A stretch of DNA of 64,000 nt from Gracilimonas sp046602855. Lineage in GTDB: Bacteria > Bacteroidota > Rhodothermia > Balneolales > Balneolaceae. Of this stretch, positions 45,159 to 55,350 are shown piece by piece (within the stretch, counting starts at the first letter, position 1; each line of letters begins with the position of its first letter). Made by a program: the position numbers and the translations under genes. The stretch spans positions 372,001 through 436,000 of the forward strand of contig NZ_JBKINJ010000002.1 in NCBI RefSeq assembly GCF_046602855.1, written 5' to 3'. Below the pieces are notes generated by a model. It did no database searches. It saw nothing but the letters and a program-made list of their open reading frames with translations, and had not been told where the DNA came from.

Positions 45159-46536
45159 AATAGAACCGGCTTCCTTCACCAATTTCGCTTTCAACTTTTA
45201 TATCTGTTTGATGGGCATTCAAGATCCCTTTAACTACAGAAAGCCCCAATCCGGTTCCTCCCTTATCCCTTGATCGGGCTTTATCTGTACGATAGAAGCG
45301 ATCGAATAGTCTATCGAGGTGCTCTCTGCCTATTCCAGTTCCAGTGTCTCTGACAGATACTTCAACAGTTTCACCCATTCTTTCAAAACTAATTTCCACC
45401 TTACCTGTCTGGGTATATTTTATTCCGTTGGACACCAGGTTATCCAAAACTTGTTCCATTTTGTCAGGATCTGCATCCACGATACATGAGAATGTATTGG
45501 TTGTATCTAACTCGAGACCCTTTTTATGAGCTATAGGTTGATAAGCATGCTCAACCTCCTTGACCAGATTGTTGAGATCAAACTCTTTTCTATCAATAAA
45601 ACTCTCATCAAAATCGTATCGTTGAAGGGTTTTGATATCCTCGAACAGCCTGGCTACTCGCTTAATCTGCTTTTGGGCTGTTACCATATACTGTTTTTTC
45701 TTATCCGGAGAAAGATTTTCCAATTCCAGCATTTCAAGTGCGCCTGAAATAGTATGCAACGGATTTCTGACCTCATGAGTTATATCCGCAAAGAACTGAC
45801 TCTGCTTCATATTAAGCCTTTTAAGCTTCTCATTATCAGCTCTGAGGGTCCTTGCCATATGATTTAGGGAATCAGCCAGTGTCCCGAATTCATCGTTTCT
45901 CTTTAAATTGATCTTACGATCCAGATTGCCTCTTGCAATATCAAGAGCCGCTGCATTCAAATGCAATATCGGGGCAGCAATATACCGTGCAAAAAGGAAG
46001 CTCACTACAATAACAGCTGCGATTGAAAAGAACATGCCGGCATAGATAATGTGGCGTATACTCGCAACAGCAACATAATACTGGCTTTTATCCTGACTGA
46101 TCCTCAGGTACTGAGCTGAATTATCCGAATCCCCCAAATCTACGTATGCGATCAATTTTGGTGAACTCTCAGTGTTTTGAATGATAGGCTCTCCATCTCT
46201 TTTTTCCAGCTCAGCCAACATTTCATTATCAAGAGCTCTTGCCACATCATCAAAGGCTTCATCCGGATGGGTTAAAAAACGACGCCCTGATCGGTCATAT
46301 ACTGCAACTTCATAATTAGAGAGCTCTGCCAACTCAACGATCTTCGGTTCAAATTGATCATCTTCTCTAAAACTACCGGTAGCTAAGCCCATGGAAAGGG
46401 CGTCTTTCTCAAATTGGTCGATCCCCTCGTCCAATAAGTAGCTTCGAATAGTTAAGATGGAATATGTACTTATGGTAATGATACCAATGACGAGAAGAAT
46501 TATGTAGGTCCATGCCAACTTAGAGCGAATTTTCAT
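45136..46536 (-). CDS. Sensor histidine kinase (OmpR-type partner)
   Basis: 466 aa. Two helices (about residues 8-30 and 165-187) bracket a periplasmic sensor; then HAMP, HisKA with FFADITHEVRNPLHTISGALEML (phospho-accepting His) and HATPase_c with DNLVSNGIKYTQ (N box), RDTGTGIGREHLDRLFDRFYR (G1/F) and GGTGLGLSVVKG (G2). It overlaps the response-regulator gene by 4 nt, so the pair is one operon. The signal sensed is unknown. Confidence 0.93.
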   Translation of the reverse strand: MKIRSKLAWTYIILLVIGIITISTYSILTIRSYLLDEGIDQFEKDALSMGLATGSFREDDQFEPKIVELAELSNYEVAVYDRSGRRFLTHPDEAFDDVARALDNEMLAELEKRDGEPIIQNTESSPKLIAYVDLGDSDNSAQYLRISQDKSQYYVAVASIRHIIYAGMFFSIAAVIVVSFLFARYIAAPILHLNAAALDIARGNLDRKINLKRNDEFGTLADSLNHMARTLRADNEKLKRLNMKQSQFFADITHEVRNPLHTISGALEMLELENLSPDKKKQYMVTAQKQIKRVARLFEDIKTLQRYDFDESFIDRKEFDLNNLVKEVEHAYQPIAHKKGLELDTTNTFSCIVDADPDKMEQVLDNLVSNGIKYTQTGKVEISFERMGETVEVSVRDTGTGIGREHLDRLFDRFYRTDKARSRDKGGTGLGLSVVKGILNAHQTDIKVESEIGEGSRFYFNLPILN

Positions 46537-47234
46537 GCGTGGAGGTATTCCTTATTGAATCCGTATCCAACACCGCGATAAGTTTTGATCAGCTTACCTT
46601 CACCTCCCATCTTTAACCTGAGATTTTTGACGTGAACGTCCACCGTGCGATCAAAGACGAATTTCTCTTCATCAGAGATCTTTTCAAGTATCTGTTGCCG
46701 GCTGTATACCAGTTTTGGATTCTGAAAGATCATTTCGGCTATTGTATATTCAGTGTGCGTCAGATCGATGAGCTCTTCGTTTATATACATTTCCTTCGAG
46801 TCCAGATCTACATATACTTTGCCGTATTGGATCCAGTTGCTTTGTTCCGGCGAACGGCGGCGGAGCTGCGTTTCAACGTGTGCTTTAACGAGATTAAGGC
46901 TGGCCGGTTTTTTAATATAATCGTCGGCACCTAGTTCAAGACCCTCGATCTCATCCTTTTCTTCATCTCGTGCCGTCAGAAATAATACCGGAATATCGTA
47001 GATAACAGGATGCTGACGGATGTTACTGCATATCTCTTTGCCATCGTGATGTGGAACCATGATATCCAATATAGCCAGATGAATATCATTTGCGTTCTCC
47101 TCAATATATGTGAGCGCCTGCTTTCCGTCTTTGGCCCATAATACTTTATAATCATTCAGTTCCAGAAAATTAGCCAGCATTTCACCTGACTCTTCTTCAT
47201 CTTCCATTAAAAGGATGGTGTGTTTGTTGCTCAT
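46533..47234 (-). CDS. OmpR/PhoB-family response regulator
   Basis: 233 aa. The receiver domain (TILLMEDEEESGEM, AILDIMVPHHDGKE with the phosphorylatable Asp, FLTARDE, YIKKPASL) is followed by a winged-helix DNA-binding domain (DLTHTEYTIAEMIFQNPK ... TVDVHVKNLRLKMGGEGKLIKTYRGVGYGF). It overlaps the kinase gene by 4 nt at its 3' end. Its regulon is not visible. Confidence 0.94.
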   Translation of the reverse strand: MSNKHTILLMEDEEESGEMLANFLELNDYKVLWAKDGKQALTYIEENANDIHLAILDIMVPHHDGKEICSNIRQHPVIYDIPVLFLTARDEEKDEIEGLELGADDYIKKPASLNLVKAHVETQLRRRSPEQSNWIQYGKVYVDLDSKEMYINEELIDLTHTEYTIAEMIFQNPKLVYSRQQILEKISDEEKFVFDRTVDVHVKNLRLKMGGEGKLIKTYRGVGYGFNKEYLHA

Positions 47235-47353
47235 AGGTCAAAACTTATATTAATGTAATCCTTTTTTTTGTATCAAGGTTTTTTTGAAAAAATTACCTTA
47301 ATTCCTTATCACTGTTGTAATATAATTTTATTACTGAAAATCTGAATTTACGC

Positions 47354-48151
47354 ATGAATTACCAAGGAAAAACCGTGTGGATTACAGGGGCTTCATCAGG
47401 TATAGGAGAAGCTTTTGCTCACAAATTTTATAAACAGGGTGCAAACCTCATCCTTTCTTCGCGCCGGGAAGATGCCCTGTATAAGGTTAAAAATGAACTT
47501 GGTGCGGACACTTCAAATGTTAAGGTATTACCTCTTGACCTGACAAGGTCTGAAACATTTACTGATAAAACCAAAGAAGCTATTAAGGCTTTCGGCCAGA
47601 TCGATGTATTGGTCAATAACGGAGGTATTAGTCAACGCTCTACCGTTCTTGAAACTGATATGGATGTATACCGAAGGCTAATGGAGATCAATTATTTTGG
47701 AGCCATTGGCCTAACCAAAGAAGTACTGCCACATATGACAGAGAGAAAGACTGGTCATATTATTGTGACCAGCAGCGTAGCCGGAAAGATCGGCACCCGC
47801 TTTCGGTCTGGCTACTCAGGCAGTAAGCATGCCGTACAAGGCTTTTTCAACTCTATGAGACAAGAAATGTATGATCATAATGTGACAGTTACCTTGTTAT
47901 GTCCCGGCTTTGTTAAAACTGATATAAGTAAGCACGCTCTCACAGCCGATGGCTCAAAATTTGGAAAAATGGGAGATGCTCATAAGAAAGCAATGACACC
48001 TGAACAGATGGTTGAAAAAGTGATGCCTAAGATAACTGCAAAGAAAGAGGAGATCTTTGTTACAGGATTCAAAGAAAGACTGGCGATCTGGGTACAGCGA
48101 GTTTCGCCAACCTTATTGAACAAGATACTTAAGAATCAGAAGGTGACCTAG
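47354..48151 (+). CDS. Short-chain dehydrogenase/reductase
   Basis: 265 aa, classical SDR: cofactor site TGASSGIG, NNGGISQRS (NNAG region), catalytic SSVAGKIGTRFRSGYSGSKHA (Ser, Tyr, Lys) and LCPGFVKTDIS. The DHRS7/DltE-like flavour is suggested by KTDISKHAL and the C-terminal GFKERLAIWVQR. Likely NAD(P)-dependent; substrate unknown. Confidence 0.88.
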   Translation: MNYQGKTVWITGASSGIGEAFAHKFYKQGANLILSSRREDALYKVKNELGADTSNVKVLPLDLTRSETFTDKTKEAIKAFGQIDVLVNNGGISQRSTVLETDMDVYRRLMEINYFGAIGLTKEVLPHMTERKTGHIIVTSSVAGKIGTRFRSGYSGSKHAVQGFFNSMRQEMYDHNVTVTLLCPGFVKTDISKHALTADGSKFGKMGDAHKKAMTPEQMVEKVMPKITAKKEEIFVTGFKERLAIWVQRVSPTLLNKILKNQKVT

Positions 48152-48217
48152 GTTCGTTATTGATGTATTCGTTGATGTTTTTACGTAAATCTGTTATACG
48201 AATAATGATTAATAAAA

Positions 48218-49138
48218 CTAACCTAATCTTCTACGTTTTGTGAGATAAGCCAATAAAGATTGATCGAACTGTGCCTGAGTATCCATTTCCTCAAAATCGA
48301 TCTCAAACTCGCTGCACGCCATTCTGAATTTCTTTGTGTATTCTTCAACCTTCTGTTGATAATCCTTCCGAACCTGTGCCGGCAATACCTCTATTTCATC
48401 TCCGAGTTCCATATCTTCAAACACAAAGCGCCGGTCAGGGAAGTCCAGGTCGCGCTCACTTTTCTTCTCAAGAACATTAAACAGTAACACCTCGTGCTTT
48501 CTGTGCCGCAGGTGCTTCAAAGCTGAAATCAGCTCACTGTGTTCACTCACGTTTTCAAACAGATCCGTAATAATGACTACCAGACTTCGGTGATTTAACC
48601 TCTCTGCCACTTCATGAATCGCCTGTGCCGATGCCGTTACACGCCTTTCGCCATCTCCTTTTTCTTCCCTGATAAGCTCCCGTTCCAGCTCCGTATAAAT
48701 TTGCCTGAGATGAGCATAGGTTGATTTTGCCGGAATAAAGGCATCGATCTTTGAATTGAATGGGATCAGCCCGCATGCATCGCGTTGGCGGTGCATCAGA
48801 TACATCAGCGAAGCTGCATAATGGATACCATATCTCAGTTTACTCCATTCTGCAAAGTATTTAAAGTTCATAGATGTACTGGTATCGAGCATAATATATG
48901 ATCGCAGATTTGTCTCCTCCTCATACTGCTTCACATAAAACCGTTCCTTTTTGGCATACACCTTCCAGTCTATATGCTTAAAGTCATCTCCGGGATTGTA
49001 CGGCCTGTGCTCTGCAAACTCTACACTAAAACCATGGAACGGGCTTTTGTGCAAACCGGAGATAAATCCCTCCACGATCTTCTTTGCTCGTAGTTCAAGG
49101 GAGGAAAGTTTTGATAATATGCTTGGTTCAAGGATCAT
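48218..49138 (-). CDS. DUF58 (VWA-like) protein
   Basis: 306 aa. VEFAEHRPYNPGDDFKHIDWKVYAKKERFYVKQYEEETNLRSYIMLDTSTSM is the family core, with DTSTSM as the MIDAS-like motif. Such proteins usually accompany MoxR AAA+ ATPases; none is seen here. It may act in assembly of a metal- or complex-dependent system. Confidence 0.9.
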   Translation of the reverse strand: MILEPSILSKLSSLELRAKKIVEGFISGLHKSPFHGFSVEFAEHRPYNPGDDFKHIDWKVYAKKERFYVKQYEEETNLRSYIMLDTSTSMNFKYFAEWSKLRYGIHYAASLMYLMHRQRDACGLIPFNSKIDAFIPAKSTYAHLRQIYTELERELIREEKGDGERRVTASAQAIHEVAERLNHRSLVVIITDLFENVSEHSELISALKHLRHRKHEVLLFNVLEKKSERDLDFPDRRFVFEDMELGDEIEVLPAQVRKDYQQKVEEYTKKFRMACSEFEIDFEEMDTQAQFDQSLLAYLTKRRRLG

Positions 49139-49275
49139 ACTCTATGGTAACAGTATAAATTAATTTTTAAAAGCAGATACTATATTAGCTTTAATCTTCA
49201 CAAACTTTTCGCAAAGAAGGCCTATACTACACGCACTCACAAACTCATTAAGCATTCGTATTCAGGTTACACACC

Positions 49276-50676
49276 ATGAAATCTATCTCAAAAGATCATG
49301 TTTCCATACTGATCGGGATCGTTGGTTTTTTCATACCTTTTTTTCTGAGCATTCCGGGACTATCCGAAGCCGGTCACGTGGCACTAAGTATTTTCATCAT
49401 TGCCGCTATTTTCTGGATGTTTGAACCGGTTCCTATCTACGCCACCTCCATATTAGTGATCCTTCTTCAAGTCTTTTTCTTGAGTAAACAGGGTTTGCTG
49501 TTTCCTGAAGTGACCGCTGAATATTCGCCCAATGCTTACACAGAGTTCATTGGTACTCTTGCCAACCCCATCATTATTTTATTTTTAGGCGGCTTTGTTC
49601 TGGCTGATGCAGCCGTTAAATATGATCTGGATAAAAATCTGACTCGTATATTGTTAAAACCCTTTGGTTCAAGGCCAAAATTCATCATTCTCGGATTGAT
49701 GATCGTGACCGGTTTACTTTCCGCATTTATGAGTAATACAGCCACAACTGCTATGATGATGACCGTTATCCTGCCCATCATTGCCAAAACAGAAACATCC
49801 GATCCATTACGTATAGGAATTGCATTAAGTATTCCATTTGCAGCAAATATAGGAGGTATCGCCACACCGATCGGAACTCCCCCGAATGCAGTGGTTATAG
49901 GTGCTCTTTCAAATCAGGGCATCGACATAGCTTTTACTGAGTGGATGGTCTTGGCAGGGCCGCTGGTGCTTATTGTTCTATTTGTTACATGGTTAATCCT
50001 TCTCTGGATGTTCAAACCTGAAACTGAATCCATCCCAATGGATCTGAAAGGTAAGTTTCAAAAAAACTCTTCAGCTATTCTTGTCTATGTAGTGTTCGGA
50101 GCTACCGTTCTGCTTTGGGTGTCTGAAAGCCTGCATGGAATTGGAAGCAGCATCATCGCCTTGATTCCAGTGACAGTTCTCGCTCTTACCGGTATCCTTG
50201 ATAAAGACGGTATTCGTCAGCTACCTTGGGAAGTTCTCTGGCTGGTTGCCGGCGGAATCTCTCTGGGAATTTCGATGGAGAGCACCGGACTCGCAGAATG
50301 GATCATCACCAACATTGAATGGAGCATCTTTTCACCGGTATTCATGATCATCATCTTCAGCCTTGTGGCTATTGTGATGTCAAACTTCTTGTCGAATACT
50401 GTTTCGGCAACCCTTTTGATACCTTTGGCTGTAAGCCTTGCTACTTCCGGTGTTGCAGGTGAAGGCTTCAGTCTTGTGTTGATCAGCTTGGTGATTGGGG
50501 TCAGTGCCAGCCTTGCTATGATGCTCCCAATATCAACCCCACCCAATGCTATTGCAATAAGTACCGGTACGCTTAGAACCAAACATATGACGCGCGCCGG
50601 TTTTGTGATTGGAATCTTTGGTCTTATAATGGTAACTCTCTATGCTTTATTCTACTGGCCGTTAATCTTAAATTAG
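49276..50676 (+). CDS. DASS/SLC13-family sodium-coupled anion or dicarboxylate transporter
   Basis: 466 aa, 11-12 helices. Both SNT/P-x-N repeats of the family are present: FMSNTATTAMMM with GTPPNAVVIG, and FLSNTVSATLL with STPPNAIAIS. Substrates in the family are C4-dicarboxylates, citrate, sulfate or phosphate. It is followed by a receiver protein gene after 6 nt. Confidence 0.87.
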   Translation: MKSISKDHVSILIGIVGFFIPFFLSIPGLSEAGHVALSIFIIAAIFWMFEPVPIYATSILVILLQVFFLSKQGLLFPEVTAEYSPNAYTEFIGTLANPIIILFLGGFVLADAAVKYDLDKNLTRILLKPFGSRPKFIILGLMIVTGLLSAFMSNTATTAMMMTVILPIIAKTETSDPLRIGIALSIPFAANIGGIATPIGTPPNAVVIGALSNQGIDIAFTEWMVLAGPLVLIVLFVTWLILLWMFKPETESIPMDLKGKFQKNSSAILVYVVFGATVLLWVSESLHGIGSSIIALIPVTVLALTGILDKDGIRQLPWEVLWLVAGGISLGISMESTGLAEWIITNIEWSIFSPVFMIIIFSLVAIVMSNFLSNTVSATLLIPLAVSLATSGVAGEGFSLVLISLVIGVSASLAMMLPISTPPNAIAISTGTLRTKHMTRAGFVIGIFGLIMVTLYALFYWPLILN

Positions 50677-50682
50677 AAAACC

Positions 50683-51180
50683 ATGGATCACAAAATTTAC
50701 ATATTGATCGTTGAAGACGAGCTCGAAGTGATGGATGCCCTTGTCAAAGATCTTGAAAACTTCGAAACCTTTTTTCCAGTTGAGACAGCAAATGATACGA
50801 CCGAAGCCAAAAAAGTGATCGATTATATCCTTGATCACGGACATCAGATCGGGTTGATCCTCTGCGATCATGTCTTACCCGGCAAGAATGGGGTTGATCT
50901 GCTCATCGAGCTTCAGAAAAATGAGGATACCGAAAAAAGCAAAAAAGTATTGGTCACCGGTCAGGCAGGACACGAAGATACCATTCTTGCCATCAACAAA
51001 GCTGATCTGGATCATTATGTAGCTAAACCATGGACTGAGGAAGAGTTACAGGAGGTTGTCAGAGACCAACTGACTGATTATGTGATCGAAAACGAAAAAA
51101 ACCTGCTAGCGTTCATGCAGATCCTTGATGCCGAAAAACTTTCAGAGTCCATGCGAAAACACAAAATGACCGACCATTAG
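50683..51180 (+). CDS. Response regulator (receiver plus short helical tail)
   Basis: 165 aa. The receiver has IVEDELEVMDAL, LILCDHVLPGKNG (phospho-Asp), VTGQAGHED and YVAKPWTEEEL, the form seen in single-domain regulators that pair with hybrid kinases. The C-terminal ~40 residues are helical without an output domain. Its stop is 1 nt before the kinase's start, so the two are coupled. Confidence 0.85.
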   Translation: MDHKIYILIVEDELEVMDALVKDLENFETFFPVETANDTTEAKKVIDYILDHGHQIGLILCDHVLPGKNGVDLLIELQKNEDTEKSKKVLVTGQAGHEDTILAINKADLDHYVAKPWTEEELQEVVRDQLTDYVIENEKNLLAFMQILDAEKLSESMRKHKMTDH

Positions 51181-51181
51181 A

Positions 51182-52615
51182 ATGAGTGACCATCCAGGCA
51201 TATCATGGCTTAATGATACAGAAGCCATTCTTAATTTTATCCGCAGGCTGATCAAAGAACTTCCTGAATTGAAGGAACGACTTATGGATCTTAATGAAGG
51301 AGATCTGCTATTTTCTCAGGGTGATCCGCTTGAATACATGTACCTGATCCTTGAAGGCAATATCACTTTAACCCGTATACAACCTGATGAATCAGAAGTT
51401 AAACTCATAACCCTTGGCGCCGGCAGCTTTGCCGGACTGATCGCTTTCACTACTGGCGAACCCACTCTTACGAGTGGCCGGATATCACAAAAAGGTCAGG
51501 CCTTGAAAATGCGACCGCAACAGTTTGAGCAATATCTGAATGATCACCCACGGTTAAAACACCCGCTGCAGCAACTGATGCTGAATAATATGATTCAACG
51601 GTATAAAAGTAACCTCAGGCTTCAGACAAGAACCCACCTGCTCAGTAAAGAGCTCAATAAAGAACGTAATGATCTAAAGAAAGCCTATGCTCAGTTAGAA
51701 GAAACGCATCAAATGCTGGTTCATCAGGAAAAAATGGCTACACTCGGTGAATTAGTTTCAGGTTTTGCCCATGAGGTCAATAACCCGGCCTCTGCTTTGA
51801 TGAGAGCAGCTGAAAATCTGGTTGATATCTACTCAAAATTTGAAAGCAGCCACTATTCGTATAAACTGTTTAGACTGGGGCTACAATCTGAACCGGTAGA
51901 CAGTAATACCCAGCGCGATCGTATGTTGATGATCGAGAAACGCTATCCATGGATCCACGACCGATCATCAGTTAGAAAGTTGGCCCATATGTCTGATGAA
52001 GCCTTGAAATTAATTGATGATAACCGAAAAAAAGGTGAGATGGATACCCTTATCAATCATTATGAAGCAGGTAAGATGATCCACAATATCCGTATTGCAA
52101 GTAAACGGATCGCAAATCTCGTTAAGAGTCTGAAAAGCTACAGTCGTCAGGATCAAAACAAGGAGGAACTGGCAGATATTCGGGAAGGCATCCAAGACAC
52201 CATCCTTGTTCTCAGCAACCGACTCAAGTTTATTGATCTTGAGCTCAAACTAAACGAAATACCCAAAACGTGCGCTAATATCGGAGACCTCAATCAGGTT
52301 TGGACCAATATCATTGTGAATGCCTGCGATGCCATGAATGATCAGGGTAAACTGCAGATTTCTACTGAAACAGATCAGGAAAATATCATTGTTAAGATTT
52401 CAGATTCCGGGCCCGGTATTCCTGAGCATATCATCCCTAAGATCTTTGAACCGAATTTCACGACTAAAAATCAGGGCGCGGAATTTGGTTTAGGACTAGG
52501 ATTGGCTATTTCAAGTGAGATCATTGGGCAGGCCGGTGGGAAAATTGAAGTTAGCAACAAGACCGATAGGGGAGCGGAATTCTCTATCTCGATTCCTATT
52601 CGGGACGATTGTTAG
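51182..52615 (+). CDS. Soluble histidine kinase with cyclic-nucleotide-binding-type sensor domain
   Basis: 477 aa with no transmembrane segment. Residues about 35-150 form a cNMP-binding/CRP-like beta-roll (DLNEGDLLFSQGDPLEYMYLILEGNITL, AGSFAGLIAFTTGEPT). A linker with KMATLGELVSGFAHEVNNPASAL provides the HisKA phospho-acceptor, and the HATPase_c domain has NACDAMNDQG, SDSGPGIPEHIIPKIFEPNFTTK and FGLGLGLAI. It may sense a small nucleotide or redox ligand and signal through the preceding receiver. Confidence 0.88.
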   Translation: MSDHPGISWLNDTEAILNFIRRLIKELPELKERLMDLNEGDLLFSQGDPLEYMYLILEGNITLTRIQPDESEVKLITLGAGSFAGLIAFTTGEPTLTSGRISQKGQALKMRPQQFEQYLNDHPRLKHPLQQLMLNNMIQRYKSNLRLQTRTHLLSKELNKERNDLKKAYAQLEETHQMLVHQEKMATLGELVSGFAHEVNNPASALMRAAENLVDIYSKFESSHYSYKLFRLGLQSEPVDSNTQRDRMLMIEKRYPWIHDRSSVRKLAHMSDEALKLIDDNRKKGEMDTLINHYEAGKMIHNIRIASKRIANLVKSLKSYSRQDQNKEELADIREGIQDTILVLSNRLKFIDLELKLNEIPKTCANIGDLNQVWTNIIVNACDAMNDQGKLQISTETDQENIIVKISDSGPGIPEHIIPKIFEPNFTTKNQGAEFGLGLGLAISSEIIGQAGGKIEVSNKTDRGAEFSISIPIRDDC

Positions 52616-52658
52616 TCTCGCTTACTTTTGTTCCAACTTTAACTATCCGGCCCCCCTC

Positions 52659-53129
52659 ATGAATAAAAAACGAACAACGCCTTCACCGAGTGAAATTGAT
52701 CATTTAGATTCTCTGCTCCAAGAGATCATCCAAGCAGAAGTATATCATCTGGGCTCCTATAACCATTCCGTAAAACGGTATGATAAACGAATAAATATGT
52801 ATGGCGGCACCGGGATTGTATATCTTCTACAGATGTTTGAAGAAAGTGAGCTTGTCAATAATCGCATAGGTGCCTATATGATCTTACCAACAGCTGATGA
52901 CAGTTGTGGCTTTCATACCCACGGCACCCGAAAAGAACAAGAGATCTACCTGATAGTTCATGGACAGGGTAAATACCTGGAAAAAGATGACTGGGAGAGC
53001 GAAGTTCGCACATACCCACTTAACAAAGGAAATTTGACAACTGTGCGGGGTGATGCCTTTCATGCTGTAAAAAACACCTCTGACGAGCCATTGATTATTT
53101 TTGTACTTACAACCAATGAGCCTGAGTAA
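52659..53129 (+). CDS. Cupin-domain protein
   Basis: 156 aa from the ATG at 52659 (a longer frame begins inside the kinase gene and is not credible). Both cupin motifs are seen: CGFHTHGTRKEQEIYLIVHGQG (His, His, Glu metal ligands) and VRGDAFHAVKN (His). It is a single-domain metal-binding beta-barrel; substrate unknown. It converges on recQ with an 11-nt gap. Confidence 0.8.
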   Translation: MNKKRTTPSPSEIDHLDSLLQEIIQAEVYHLGSYNHSVKRYDKRINMYGGTGIVYLLQMFEESELVNNRIGAYMILPTADDSCGFHTHGTRKEQEIYLIVHGQGKYLEKDDWESEVRTYPLNKGNLTTVRGDAFHAVKNTSDEPLIIFVLTTNEPE

Positions 53130-53140
53130 CCAATTTTCTG

Positions 53141-55330
53141 TTAGCCGTTTTTTTTCGCTGCCTCATTCGCCATGAAGTATAGCTGCATAATTCGGATCTG
53201 ATCATACCCTATCTTCTTTTTCATTCGATCATATACCACTTTTAACATGTGTGATCCCTTCTCATCAAATATCTTGATGATCTCGTCCTGTTGGCGCAGA
53301 GAAAGACTGGTTGAATCTGTTATACCATCCAAACGCAGATCATTGCCTTCTTTTAAATAATCTTTCAGATGATTCAGAATAGTGACTTCCTTTACCCCAT
53401 ATTCTTCGGCTAGATGAGCGATCGATTGCCCCTCATTAAAAGCTTTACCGATCTGCTGATGCAGCTCTATCTTCTCGAGTTCCTCAACTTTTTCCTCTAG
53501 CTTATCCTTCTTCGACTCAATATCATGTTCAGATGTGTATTTTTTGATCACTCCAATAAAAGCAGATCCATACTTCTTCAATTTAACATCACCGACACCG
53601 TACAACGGTAACAAATGTTCCTTATCCTTTGGATAGTAGAAAGCCATTTCCATAAGAGTAGTATCCGGGAAGATGGTATAGGGCGGTATGCCTTTTTCAT
53701 CTGCTAACTTCTTGCGTTCTTTTCTGAGGATCTCAAACAGATCTTCATCATACTCTGCCTCAACATCACTTGCTACGCGTGATGCCTCTTCAGTACTCAT
53801 AGCTGTAGCGGTTCTGTCCAATGTTCCATACACGTTCTCATCACCTTTCAGAACAGAGTGACCTTTATCCTCAATGATCAACTCCGCATGGTCTCCTTTT
53901 GAGAGATAATCCTGCCGAATCAGCATTCTTGAAAGCTGCTCCCACTGATTTTTCGACCACTCTTTACCCGAGCCATGCGACTCCAGTTTATCGTGCTCAA
54001 GTTCCAGAACTTTTTTTGCTTTAGAACCTCTCAAAACATTTATAACCTGTGTTTTTCCAAAACTTTCATCCAACTCAGAAATACATTTCAACAGTTTTTG
54101 CGCCTGTAGTGTAAAGTCTTCCACATCCTCATCTTTTGAAAGACAATTATCACACATCCCACACTCATCCTTGGGATATTCTTCCCCAAAGTATTTCATA
54201 AGCGGTATTCGACGACATTTTTTGGTCTCTATGAATTTCACCAGGTCTTGCAGATGTTTTTCAGCAACTTCCTTTTCCCGTCCTTCTTTTTTATTGATGA
54301 AGTATTTGATCTTGTGGCGATCATTGTAGCTGAACAGCATTACACAATCGGAACGCAATCCATCACGTCCGGCCCGGCCTATTTGCTGGTAATACTGCTC
54401 AATATTTTGCGGCATATCGTAATGCATCACAAATCGAACATTCGGTTTATTGATCCCCATCCCAAAAGCGATGGTAGCCACAATGATCTGCACATCATCC
54501 CGAATAAATTGCCGCTGATTTATTGCCCTGTCACGGTCAGACAACCCCGCATGATAAGGCTTCACGGAATAGCCCTCATCATCCAACGCCTGGTAAAGCT
54601 CATCAACCTGCCTGCGTGAAATACAGTAGATAATACCGGACTGGTTTTTACGGGTATACAAGAAATCCAGCACCTGATTGGTGGCGTCCTCTTTATCCGC
54701 AATTTTCAAAAACAGGTTTGGACGATCAAAACTGGCAATAAATTCCTCAGATTCACCAAACTCCAATGTGTTCTTGATGTCTTCACGGACCCTTGGTGTA
54801 GCTGTCGCCGTCAAAGCCATACAAGTTGCTTCAGGAAATATCTCTTTTCTTACCCGGGCAAGCTCTCGATAATCCGGTCGAAAATCATGGCCCCACTCAG
54901 AAATACAGTGTGCCTCATCTACTGCAAATAGTTCTACTTTTATGTCCTTTAAAAGCTCTCTGGTTTTATCCATCAATAGGGTTTCAGGAGCAATGTAAAG
55001 CAATTTAGCTTTCCCATTCAGTACCTGTCGACGGTTGTATCCATAGGCTTCGGGAGATAGTGAACTATTTAGGTGAACCGCATTGATATCATATTCACGG
55101 AGCTGCTCTACCTGATCTTTCATCAGCGATATCAGGGGAGATACCACAACCGTAAGCCCATCAAATATGAGCGCCGGGATCTGATAACAGAGTGATTTAC
55201 CACCACCGGTTGGCATGATTACTAGTGCGTCTTTTCTCTTGAGTGCCTGACTGATGACATCTTCCTGAAGGGGACGAAAGGTATCGTAACCAAATGTTTC
55301 TTTTAGGGTCTTCTTAGCTTCTTGGATCAC
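53141..55330 (-). CDS. recQ: RecQ-type ATP-dependent DNA helicase
   Basis: 729 aa. Motifs: LQEDVISQALKRKDALVIMPTGGGKSLCYQIPAL (Walker A), DEAHCISEWGHDFRPDYREL (DEAH), TATATPRVREDI, and QIGRAGRDG (VI). A zinc site (CRRIPLMKYFGEEYPKDECGMCDNC), a RQC winged helix, an HRDC-like segment (PLYGVGDVKLKKYGSAF) and a C-terminal helix-turn-helix complete a full-length RecQ. It unwinds recombination and replication intermediates. The start is GTG at 55330, which lies within the flanking repeat unit; no ATG is near. Confidence 0.93.
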   Translation of the reverse strand: MIQEAKKTLKETFGYDTFRPLQEDVISQALKRKDALVIMPTGGGKSLCYQIPALIFDGLTVVVSPLISLMKDQVEQLREYDINAVHLNSSLSPEAYGYNRRQVLNGKAKLLYIAPETLLMDKTRELLKDIKVELFAVDEAHCISEWGHDFRPDYRELARVRKEIFPEATCMALTATATPRVREDIKNTLEFGESEEFIASFDRPNLFLKIADKEDATNQVLDFLYTRKNQSGIIYCISRRQVDELYQALDDEGYSVKPYHAGLSDRDRAINQRQFIRDDVQIIVATIAFGMGINKPNVRFVMHYDMPQNIEQYYQQIGRAGRDGLRSDCVMLFSYNDRHKIKYFINKKEGREKEVAEKHLQDLVKFIETKKCRRIPLMKYFGEEYPKDECGMCDNCLSKDEDVEDFTLQAQKLLKCISELDESFGKTQVINVLRGSKAKKVLELEHDKLESHGSGKEWSKNQWEQLSRMLIRQDYLSKGDHAELIIEDKGHSVLKGDENVYGTLDRTATAMSTEEASRVASDVEAEYDEDLFEILRKERKKLADEKGIPPYTIFPDTTLMEMAFYYPKDKEHLLPLYGVGDVKLKKYGSAFIGVIKKYTSEHDIESKKDKLEEKVEELEKIELHQQIGKAFNEGQSIAHLAEEYGVKEVTILNHLKDYLKEGNDLRLDGITDSTSLSLRQQDEIIKIFDEKGSHMLKVVYDRMKKKIGYDQIRIMQLYFMANEAAKKNG

Positions 55331-55350
55331 AGATTTGTAGGGTTTTGGGA
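55324..55350. repeat. Inner repeat arm of the first GxxExxY cassette (recQ side)
   Basis: GGATCACAGATTTGTAGG then GTTTTGGGA (55324-55350) recurs as the reverse complement at 55911-55944, with an 8-nt insertion. It continues into a second palindrome, TCACAGAT (55353-55360) with ATCTGTGA (55379-55386). The recQ start codon and the last codons of the GxxExxY frame fall inside it. Confidence 0.85.
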